From: VRUE01 sp963716735 | GTDB taxonomy: Bacteria > Actinomycetota > Thermoleophilia > Solirubrobacterales > 70-9 | NCBI GenBank assembly: GCA_963716735.1 | Contig: OY970321.1 | Location: forward strand, 124,001-188,000 | Direction of reading: 5' to 3' | DNA length: 64,000 nt | Shown: piece after piece, positions 57,823-64,000 of the stretch | Layout of the letters: each line of letters begins with the position of its first letter | How positions within the stretch are numbered: the stretch's first letter is position 1 | Translations under genes and position numbers: made by a program | The notes under the pieces: generated by a model | Told to the model about the DNA's origin: nothing | The model's input: only the letters and a program-made list of their open reading frames with translations | Database searches by the model: none

Positions 57823-59114
57823 AGGTCTGCCTGGTCGGTTATGGGACGCGGGGGGGCGTCCAGCCCTTCGTTGCCCTCGGCGGCGAGCTGGTCTCGCGTG
57901 GTCACGAGGTGACGCTGCTCGTCCCGCGCAACGGCGCCCCGATGGCGCGCGCCGCGGGCCTCCCTGTGGTCGAGCTTCCTCTCGACGTGCAGCAGATGTT
58001 CGACGCTCCCGCCGCGCAGCGCATGCTGGCCGCGGGTCGCATCAACAAGTTCTTCAACTGGCTGCACGACGAGGAGCGCGGTTACCAGGATGCCCTGCGC
58101 GAGGTGCTGCTCGAGGGAACCCGAGGTGCCGACGCGATCGTCTGTCACGGGCTGATGGAGGACCGCTGCGCCGCGATCGCCGAGGCGCGTGGTGCCGCCA
58201 TCGCCTCCATTCACTTCTGCCCGTCGCTGCCGACGCGCCACTTCCCTTCGCCGTTCATCGCCGCGCGCAATCTCGGCCCCCTCAACCGCGCGACCCACCG
58301 GTTGGCCCTCGGCATGCTCTGGCGTTTCTCGCGGGACGACGTCGCCACGCTGCGCGGCGAGCTGGGATTACCGCCCGCGGCCGGTCCGTACACGCGAGCG
58401 GTCGTACGCGGCGAAGGCATCCAGCTGCTCGGCTACAGCCCGGCCATCGCACCGACGCCGCCGGACTGGCCGGCCACCGCTCGATCCGTCGGTCCCTTGA
58501 TGCTGTCGCCGCGGTTGCGCCGGCGCATCGGCGAGGTGGGCCTCCCGGATGAGCTCGAGACCTGGCTGGACGCCGGCCCGCCGCCTGTTTTCCTCGGCTT
58601 CGGAAGCATGCCGGTGCTCGACGTCGAGGGCTTGGTCCGCACCGTCCGGGCCACGCTCGAAACGGTCGGTGCCCGCGCCGTCCTCGGGGCGGGCTGGAGC
58701 GAGCTGCAGGACATCCGCGACGAGACGATCTTCAGCGTCGGCGGCATCGACCACCAGAGCCTCCTGCCCCGTTGTCGCGCGGCGGTGCACCACGGCGGTG
58801 CGGGAACGGTTCACGCGAGTCTCGCCGCCGGCGTTCCGACGCTGGTCTGCTCGGTCTTCGCCGACCAGCCTTTCTGGGGCCACCGCTGCCGTGCGCTCGG
58901 GGTCGGCGACACGTTTCCGTTCAAGCGGTTCGACCAGCGGCGCCTGACCGCGGGGTTGGGCAAGGTGCTCGATGACCGCTCGCGGGCGAAGGCCCGCGAG
59001 CTGGCGCGGCGAATCGCGGCGGCGGAGCCTCTGTCACGGGCGGTGGCTGCGGTCGAGGAGGTCGCCGCTCGCCCCGATTCGGGGCGAAGGCCATCCGGCT
59101 CACTGTCCAGCTAG
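57819..59114 (+). CDS. GT1-family glycosyltransferase
   Basis: 431 residues from GTG 57819. GT-B fold with N-terminal VKVCLVGYGTRGGVQPFVAL and the C-terminal donor-binding signature VHHGGAGTVHASLAAGVPTL, with VFADQPFWGHRCRALGVG following; this is the UDP-glucosyltransferase/sterol-glucosyltransferase pattern. Such enzymes glycosylate small lipophilic acceptors, often as detoxification, which fits control by a TetR repressor. Its 3' end overlaps the convergent enoyl-CoA hydratase gene by 15 bp. Confidence 0.88.
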   Translation: MKVCLVGYGTRGGVQPFVALGGELVSRGHEVTLLVPRNGAPMARAAGLPVVELPLDVQQMFDAPAAQRMLAAGRINKFFNWLHDEERGYQDALREVLLEGTRGADAIVCHGLMEDRCAAIAEARGAAIASIHFCPSLPTRHFPSPFIAARNLGPLNRATHRLALGMLWRFSRDDVATLRGELGLPPAAGPYTRAVVRGEGIQLLGYSPAIAPTPPDWPATARSVGPLMLSPRLRRRIGEVGLPDELETWLDAGPPPVFLGFGSMPVLDVEGLVRTVRATLETVGARAVLGAGWSELQDIRDETIFSVGGIDHQSLLPRCRAAVHHGGAGTVHASLAAGVPTLVCSVFADQPFWGHRCRALGVGDTFPFKRFDQRRLTAGLGKVLDDRSRAKARELARRIAAAEPLSRAVAAVEEVAARPDSGRRPSGSLSS

Positions 59115-59786
59115 CTCGGTCTCGATCGCCGACCGCACCGCTTTGATCGCATCCGCCCGAGCGCGCAGCTTGGTCGCGGTGTGAGCCGCGGGGTCGAGCT
59201 CGGCAAGTACGTTGGCGGCCTCGAGGCTCGCCGCCCTCAACTCGTTTGCGGGGACGACCCGGTCGAGAAAGCCGGCGGTGACCGCTTCCTGCGGTCCGTA
59301 CATGGTGGCGCTGACGACGGCCTGGTTGAAGTGGACCGGGTCGAGGCGCTGCCGGGCGAGCTCGATCACGAAGAGTGGGAGGGTGAGGCCGATCTTGACC
59401 TCGTTGAGGCCCAGCTGGAAGGGACCGTCGGCGCCGATGCGCAGGTCCGCGGGTAGCTGCAGGAACGCCCCGGCGGCGATCGCGTGTCCGCTGCAGGCGG
59501 TGATCACCGGGGTCGGGAAGGCGAGCACACGCTCCGCGAGGGTTGCCCCGAGCGTCAGCATCTCGACGATCTGCTCGGGCTGCTCGGTGAAGACCTTGAG
59601 GTCGAACCCGGCCGAGAAGTACCCTTCGCGCCCGGTCAGCACGACGACGGCGTTGTCCTGCTCGGCGCGGTCGAACGCCGCATGCAGCGCCTGTAGCATC
59701 TGGATCGAGAGGACATTGACCTTGCCGTCGTCCATCGTGATCGTCGCGATGCGCCCATCAAGCTCATAACTCATCGATTCAGCCAT
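59100..59786 (-). CDS. Enoyl-CoA hydratase/isomerase family protein
   Basis: 228 residues. Crotonase-fold segments: VLTGREGYFSAGFDLKVFTE (first oxyanion loop), ITACSGHAIAAGAFLQLPAD (second) and DLRIGADGPFQLGLNEVKIG. The hydratase Glu pair is only partly conserved, with Leu-Gly-Leu at the usual FxLPE/xxxPE position, so it may be an isomerase, hydrolase or other crotonase. It is short for the family but appears complete. Confidence 0.85.
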   Translation of the reverse strand: MAESMSYELDGRIATITMDDGKVNVLSIQMLQALHAAFDRAEQDNAVVVLTGREGYFSAGFDLKVFTEQPEQIVEMLTLGATLAERVLAFPTPVITACSGHAIAAGAFLQLPADLRIGADGPFQLGLNEVKIGLTLPLFVIELARQRLDPVHFNQAVVSATMYGPQEAVTAGFLDRVVPANELRAASLEAANVLAELDPAAHTATKLRARADAIKAVRSAIETELAGQ

Positions 59787-60040
59787 CTCTTCACCCTTCG
59801 TTCGACTGGCGGTCGCTGCAACGTATCCCTATCCCGCGGGGGCGGGGGTGAGGTATTTGCGCCGGTGGGTTTCGCCGCTATGTCCGGGCCCTACACCGGC
59901 GGCCGTAGGACCGTGCGGAAAGATCTGGCCAAAATTCAGACCCGAATTGGTCGACAGGGAAGCCGACAGCAGGTATTGATCACCTGGTAGGTCAGGTTTC
60001 AGCTATCCACGAAGGGTCGTGGACCGGGAAAAGGGGAGAG

Positions 60041-60796
60041 ATGCGAAGGCTGCTGGTCGGGCTCGGTCCCGTTGTCGTCATCTTCGCTGCCGTGTTTTTC
60101 GTGCTGTCCATCTCGGCGCAGTCGGCGGGCGCCCACGGATCCTGTAGCCGCGACGGCCGGTCTCGCGAGACCGGCCGGCCCGACTGGCGTTGGACGCTGA
60201 CGAATCTCAAGGGTCACGACGAGCACGGCGACGGACACTCCTGCCGAGGTGACGACCACCATGGGGACCATCGCCACGGCAGGGGTCACCACGGGGACGA
60301 TCACCATGGGGACTCAGAACGCTGTGTTCCCTACCAGTCGCCCGTCAACAGGCAGGTGCCATCCAAAACGATCGAAGGGACTCCCGGTCCCGACGTGATC
60401 GTCGGAACGAGCGCTGCCGATCTCATCTACGGCTTTGGCGGCGACGATCAGATCCGTGGCGCCGACGGCGACGACCACGTCATCGGCGGCCCCGGCAACG
60501 ACCGGATCGAAGGCGACGACGATGACGACAACCTCTGGGGCGGTCCGGGGAACGATCGGATTCGGGGTGGGGACGGGCGAGATCACGGCGTCGGTGACAA
60601 CGGCGAAGACCGCCTGGAAGGCGGCGACAACTGCGACAACATCCTTGGTGGCTCCGCCAACGATGAGCTCTTCGGCGGTGACGGGGTCGACAAGCTGGAT
60701 GGCGATAACTCAGCCCCGATCTTTGGCTACGGCGCGGCTGACTACTGCGACGGCGGCCCCGAGACGGACATCTTCGCCAACTGCGAGCTACCGTAG
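60041..60796 (+). CDS. Secreted RTX-like calcium-binding protein with His/Asp-rich segment
   Basis: 251 residues; ATG 60041 follows ribosome site GGGGAGAG. Signal peptide (LLVGLGPVVVIFAAVFFVLS), then a segment extremely rich in His, Asp and Gly (GDDHHGDHRHGRGHHGDDHH) likely to bind metal, then seven or more RTX nonapeptide-like repeats (GGPGNDRIEGDDDDDNLWGG; GGSANDELFGGDGVDKLDGD) that bind calcium and fold as a parallel beta roll. Probably an extracellular metal-binding structural protein; no toxin or enzyme domain is attached. Confidence 0.82.
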   Translation: MRRLLVGLGPVVVIFAAVFFVLSISAQSAGAHGSCSRDGRSRETGRPDWRWTLTNLKGHDEHGDGHSCRGDDHHGDHRHGRGHHGDDHHGDSERCVPYQSPVNRQVPSKTIEGTPGPDVIVGTSAADLIYGFGGDDQIRGADGDDHVIGGPGNDRIEGDDDDDNLWGGPGNDRIRGGDGRDHGVGDNGEDRLEGGDNCDNILGGSANDELFGGDGVDKLDGDNSAPIFGYGAADYCDGGPETDIFANCELP

Positions 60797-60845
60797 GCAG
60801 CGGCTAGCCGGCTGACTCCCCGGCCGACCCTGCTCCGGCAGGGCA

Positions 60846-60992
60846 GACGGGACGGCGGGTGCGCCTCTGCGTGAATTGAACCCCAGCGCTGCGCGCTGGG
60901 GTGAGTCTGGTGCGCGGCTTCGCCGCGCAGGAGCCGGATTGCATTTCCGCCGCTTCGCGACATTCCCGCAGAGGCGCACCCGCCATCCCGTC
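60846..60992. repeat. Private-arm palindromic element A
   Basis: Arms 60846-60871 and 60967-60992 match at 25 of 26 positions. The 95-base core holds GAATTGAACCCC, hairpin CCCCAGCGC-TGC-GCGCTGGGG (60881-60901), GGGTGA, hairpin GCGCGGC-TTC-GCCGCGC (60912-60928) and a 31-base box at 60935-60965. The core, but not the arms, is shared with the inverted element at 61106-61254. It follows the RTX-like gene by 50 bp. Confidence 0.85.
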
Positions 60993-61105
60993 AAGTCACC
61001 CGAGCTTCGATCCTCTCCTGAAGCGCCTTGCTCGGCTTCAGGTCTCGTCAGCTTGAGAACCCTGAGATCGCCTGCGGAGCTCTTGCGGTGCCGGCGTTTG
61101 CATAG

Positions 61106-61254
61106 CGAGGAAGGCTGGCCGTCCTGCAGGCGAATGTCGCGAAGCGGCGGAAATGCAATCCGATATCGCGCGGCCACGGGCCGCGCTCCTCATTCACCCC
61201 ACGCGCTTTGCGCGTGGGGGTTCAATTCGACTGCAGGACGGCCAGTCTTCCTCG
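61106..61254. repeat. Private-arm palindromic element B, inverted relative to A
   Basis: Arms 61106-61129 and 61231-61254 match at 23 of 24 positions and are unrelated to those of element A. The 101-base core, read on the minus strand, has the same boxes as element A, with hairpins of different sequence but the same structure (61197-61219, 10-bp stem, TTT loop on plus; 61168-61186, 8-bp stem, ACG loop) and the identical 31-base box (61132-61162). It ends 27 bp from the LivJ-type gene stop. Between A and B is a hairpin CCTGAAGC/GCTTCAGG (61017-61042). Confidence 0.85.
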
Positions 61255-61280
61255 CCCGGAGATGGTGGGATCGACCCCGT

Positions 61281-62447
61281 CTAGTCCGTATAGGGAGCGC
61301 CGACTGCTTTGGCCCAGTCCTCGTCGACGTGGAGTTGCCCGTTCTCGTCGGTGTCGACGATCACCACGGTCGCCGGCTGGCGGTTGCCGTTGCTCGGGTC
61401 GATCGTGATCGAGCCGGTCCAGCCCTTCTGGTTCTTGACCGCGTCGAGGGCCTTGGTGAGCTTGCCGGAGGCGGTGCCGCCCGCCTCCTTGGCGCCGTCG
61501 GCAAGGAAGTTGAGCGAGTCGTAGGTGTACGGGCTCCAGGTGCCGGGCGCCTGGCCGAATTCGTCTTCGTACTCGCCGACCTTTGCGGCCGCGCCGGAGA
61601 AGTCCTGTGGCGCCGGCACGCCGACCACCGGACACGCCTGGGCGGCGGCCACCCCGGCGGTTTCGACGAAGCCGGTGTCATATGAGGCGTAGTCGGCCAC
61701 GCACTGCGCCTTCACCTTGCCCTGCTGCATCTCCTTGGCGATCAGCCCGCCCTCGGGGAAGTAGACGGCGGCGTAGATGACGTCGGGATCGGTGGCCGCG
61801 AGCTTGTCGACTACGTCGGTGTAGGACTTCTTGCCTGGTTGGACCCGCTCGAAAGCGGTCACGGTGACCCCGGCCTTCTCCAGCGACGTCCTCAGCGCTT
61901 TCGAGACCGAGACGGTGTAGTTCTGCGTCGGGTCGTAGGCGATCGCGACGGTCTTGGCGCCCAGCCAGTCGGTCAGCGCCTGCGAGGCAACTGGGGCGAT
62001 CTGGTAGGTCATCGGCTGCAGGGTGAAGCCAAGGCCGTTGGTCGACTGATCGGAGGTCAGTCTGATCGGCACCAGGCCCGCCTCGAGGTACAGCGGCAGG
62101 GTCTCGATGCCGACGCCGGAGTTGTACGGGCCGACGACGCCGTCGAGACCTTCGGCGATGGCCGACTTCGCCGCCTTGACACCGGTTGCCGGATCCGCCG
62201 CGTCGTCGATCGGGACGACTTCGACCTCTTTGCCGAGGATCCCGTCCGCCGCGTTGAGTTGCGTCGCCGCCAGTTCCGCCCCCATCAGCATCCCCTTGCC
62301 GAGGACCGACTGTTCGCCGGAGAGCGGCGCCTCGAGCCCCACGCGGAAGGTGTCCGAACCGTTGTCGTCGGAGCTGCCGCAGCCGGCGGCGAGGAGGGCA
62401 AGGCCCGCGAGGACGAATGCCACGGCGAGGCGGATCTGGCTTTTCAC
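61281..62447 (-). CDS. Branched-chain amino-acid-type ABC transporter binding lipoprotein
   Basis: 388 residues from GTG 62447, lipobox LLAAGC. Type-I periplasmic-binding fold of the LivJ/LivK family: FRVGLEAPLSGEQSVLGKGM, EVVPIDDAADPATGVKAAKS, ITSDQ-type ligand loop and VIYAAVYFPEGGLIAKEMQQ. It binds an amino acid or similar small ligand for an ABC importer; permease and ATPase genes are not in the window. Its 3' end faces element B. Confidence 0.87.
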   Translation of the reverse strand: MKSQIRLAVAFVLAGLALLAAGCGSSDDNGSDTFRVGLEAPLSGEQSVLGKGMLMGAELAATQLNAADGILGKEVEVVPIDDAADPATGVKAAKSAIAEGLDGVVGPYNSGVGIETLPLYLEAGLVPIRLTSDQSTNGLGFTLQPMTYQIAPVASQALTDWLGAKTVAIAYDPTQNYTVSVSKALRTSLEKAGVTVTAFERVQPGKKSYTDVVDKLAATDPDVIYAAVYFPEGGLIAKEMQQGKVKAQCVADYASYDTGFVETAGVAAAQACPVVGVPAPQDFSGAAAKVGEYEDEFGQAPGTWSPYTYDSLNFLADGAKEAGGTASGKLTKALDAVKNQKGWTGSITIDPSNGNRQPATVVIVDTDENGQLHVDEDWAKAVGAPYTD

Positions 62448-62548
62448 GGCTAGTGATTCCTTTCGGGAGACATGCGGGCTCGGAAGGGGTTCGGTCTCGG
62501 CGACCCTCTCACGCTCGGCGGTCGGATGCCGTGGTATGGGTCGGCTGC

Positions 62549-63304
62549 CTACCCCGCTACGAGGTGGACGATCGCGGCCGTCCCGACGACGACGACCAGG
62601 GCCCGCAGGGCGTCGGGGGAGAGGCGGCGCCCGTAGTGGGCGCCGAGCTGACCGCCGACGATCGAGGAGACGGCGATGATCGCCACCGGAGCCCAGGCAA
62701 CGTGCGCGGCGAAGACGAAAAAGACGCCGGCGACGCCGTTGACGAGCCCGACGAGGACGTTCTTGAGCGCATTGGTCCGCTGCAGATCCTGGGGTAAGGC
62801 GACGCCGAGAAACGCGAGCAGCATGATTCCCTGGGCGGCGCCGAAGTAGCCGCCGTAGATGCCGGTGGCGTAGACGGCAAGCGGGGGGAGCACTCCACGC
62901 TCGTGCCAGGAGCCGACCGCGCCCGAGGCGAGCAGGCGATTGATCCGCGGCTGCAGGATCACGAGGACGAGGGCAACGGCGATGAAGAGGGGGACGATCG
63001 TCTTGAAGGCGGAGGCGGGCAGGATCAGCAGGAGCGCCGCGCCGGTTATGCCTCCCAATATGGAGGCGATGCCGAAGCGGATCGCCCGCGAGCGTTGGCC
63101 GGCGAGCTCGCGGCGGTAGCCCCAGGCCCCCGAGATCGCACCGGGGACGAGCCCGATCGTGTTGGACACGTTGGCGGTCACCGGCGCGTAGCCGAAGGCG
63201 AGGAGCACCGGGAAGGTGATCAGCGTTCCGCTCCCGACCGCGGCGTTGACCGTACCCGCCGCCAGTCCGGCAAGAGCGATGGCGAGAATCTCAGCGGCGC
63301 TCAT
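62549..63304 (-). CDS. TauE/SafE-family membrane transporter
   Basis: 251 residues, eight predicted membrane helices. N-terminal GLAAGTVNAAVGSGTLITFP and central IYGGYFGAAQGIMLLAFLGV are the two inverted repeats of the TauE/SafE family (G-x3-G-G-G/S type loops). Members export sulfite, sulfoacetate or organic acids; here the substrate is unknown. Confidence 0.88.
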   Translation of the reverse strand: MSAAEILAIALAGLAAGTVNAAVGSGTLITFPVLLAFGYAPVTANVSNTIGLVPGAISGAWGYRRELAGQRSRAIRFGIASILGGITGAALLLILPASAFKTIVPLFIAVALVLVILQPRINRLLASGAVGSWHERGVLPPLAVYATGIYGGYFGAAQGIMLLAFLGVALPQDLQRTNALKNVLVGLVNGVAGVFFVFAAHVAWAPVAIIAVSSIVGGQLGAHYGRRLSPDALRALVVVVGTAAIVHLVAG

Positions 63305-63380
63305 CGAGGCATGATGCGGTTTGCGCTCACGGTCGCCGGACTCTATGAATAAGGACCCCGCGCGGCGCTAAGGTCTCCGC

Positions 63381-64000
63381 GTGGACGCGGCGACGAGCTT
63401 CGAGGCCCACGAGGTCGACCTGCACGGTCACCGCGCGGTCTACCGCGTCGCCGGCAGCGGCCCGACCGTGGTGCTGATCCACGGCATGGTCAACTCCTCA
63501 CGCCACTGGCAGGCCGTCGCCGAGAGGCTGGCCGGTTCCTACCGGGTGGTCGCGCCGGATCTGATCGGGCACGGCGACTCGGCGACGCCGCGCGGCGACT
63601 ACTCGCTTGGCGCCCACGCGGCCGGCATCCGCGACCTGTTGACGACGGTTGGGGTGGAGCGGGCGACGATCGTCGGCCACTCGCTCGGCGGCGGCGTCGC
63701 GATGCAGTTCTTCTACCAGTTCCCGCAGCGCACCGAGCGGCTGGTGCTGATCTCCAGCGGGGGGCTCGGACGCGACGTCAGCCCACTGCTGCGTGGGGCG
63801 GCGCTGCCCGGAGTCTCACCGCTGCTCCGCCTGGCAACGCAGCGGTGGTTGGTCGATGCGATCGACGCCGCCGGCGGGCGGTTGCGCACCCGCGGCAGCT
63901 CCAAGGGCGTCTACCTCGAGGCGGTCGCGCGGGCGCTGCGGCCGTTACAGGAACCCGGCTCGCGGCGGGCGTTCTTGCAGACCCTGCGCGCGGTCATCGA
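63381..64000 (+). CDS. Alpha/beta hydrolase (3' end beyond window)
   Basis: From GTG 63381, 206 codons to the window edge. HGMVNSSRHWQAVAERLAG (oxyanion region), APDLIGHGDSATP and nucleophile elbow VGHSLGGGVAMQFFYQFPQR are typical of the classical alpha/beta hydrolase fold. The catalytic His lies beyond the window. Substrate unknown. Confidence 0.85.
   Translation, partial: MDAATSFEAHEVDLHGHRAVYRVAGSGPTVVLIHGMVNSSRHWQAVAERLAGSYRVVAPDLIGHGDSATPRGDYSLGAHAAGIRDLLTTVGVERATIVGHSLGGGVAMQFFYQFPQRTERLVLISSGGLGRDVSPLLRGAALPGVSPLLRLATQRWLVDAIDAAGGRLRTRGSSKGVYLEAVARALRPLQEPGSRRAFLQTLRAVI

Overview
The window is about 64 kb of high-GC, densely coded bacterial chromosome. The gene content points to an actinobacterium of the Thermoleophilia/Solirubrobacterales type: a fused FbiC plus separate cofC, cofD and cofE for coenzyme F420, an F420H2:NADP oxidoreductase, crotonyl-CoA carboxylase/reductase, many GTG/TTG starts, SARP/BTAD regulation and many secreted beta-rich proteins. 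The assignment is inferred from gene content; no 16S rRNA gene is present.

Layout. 1-4.1 kb: ECF sigma factor (runs off the left edge), divergent PAS-SARP regulator, glycosyltransferase-like protein and sulfotransferase. 4.1-8.5 kb (minus strand): crotonyl-CoA carboxylase/reductase with a small dimeric-barrel partner, RmuC, a lipoprotein and YgfZ. 8.5-12.7 kb: a four-gene metal-homeostasis operon (multicopper oxidase, ZIP transporter, DtxR-type regulator, Nramp transporter) with a candidate operator upstream. 12.7-15.3 kb: two small unknowns, a ThiY-like binding lipoprotein, an aquaporin. 15.3-22.8 kb: F420 biosynthesis (fbiC on plus; fno-cofD-cofC-cofE on minus). 22.8-29.9 kb: acyl-CoA and acetoacetate catabolism (SDR, thioesterase, HMG-CoA lyase, acyl-CoA carboxylase beta, acetoacetyl-CoA synthetase). 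30-37.2 kb: five tRNAs, a K+ channel, a second carboxyltransferase, a hydrolase and a PQQ-type beta-propeller lipoprotein.

37.2-49.8 kb is an integrated, decaying island at the 3' end of tRNA-Pro(GGG). The terminal 14 bases of the tRNA recur at 44896 and 49769 (and once more at 50865), so two elements appear to sit in tandem. Element 1 has a wrecked tyrosine integrase, a frameshifted winged-helix gene and a CAP-domain gene split by an intact IS481-family element with a 6-bp target duplication. Element 2 has defence-like cargo: a membrane protein with a PLD/DUF5919-like domain, an HNH-like protein, a TIR plus zinc-ribbon protein and a toxin-antitoxin-like pair. Several island genes carry single-base frameshifts.

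49.8-64 kb returns to chromosomal style: Ig-repeat and other secreted proteins, an SQR-like flavoprotein divergent from a TetR gene with an operator over its own start codon, a GT1 glycosyltransferase, an enoyl-CoA hydratase, an RTX-like protein, a LivJ-type binding protein, a TauE-type transporter and a partial alpha/beta hydrolase.

The most unusual signal is a set of long perfect or near-perfect palindromic elements in which a conserved structured core is enclosed by inverted arms that differ from copy to copy. Two elements (60846-60992 and 61106-61254) share a core with covarying hairpins and an identical 31-nt box. Two others (16015-16143, inserted in frame inside fbiC, and 19694-19806) share a different core bounded by TTTTTCG/CGAAAAA.
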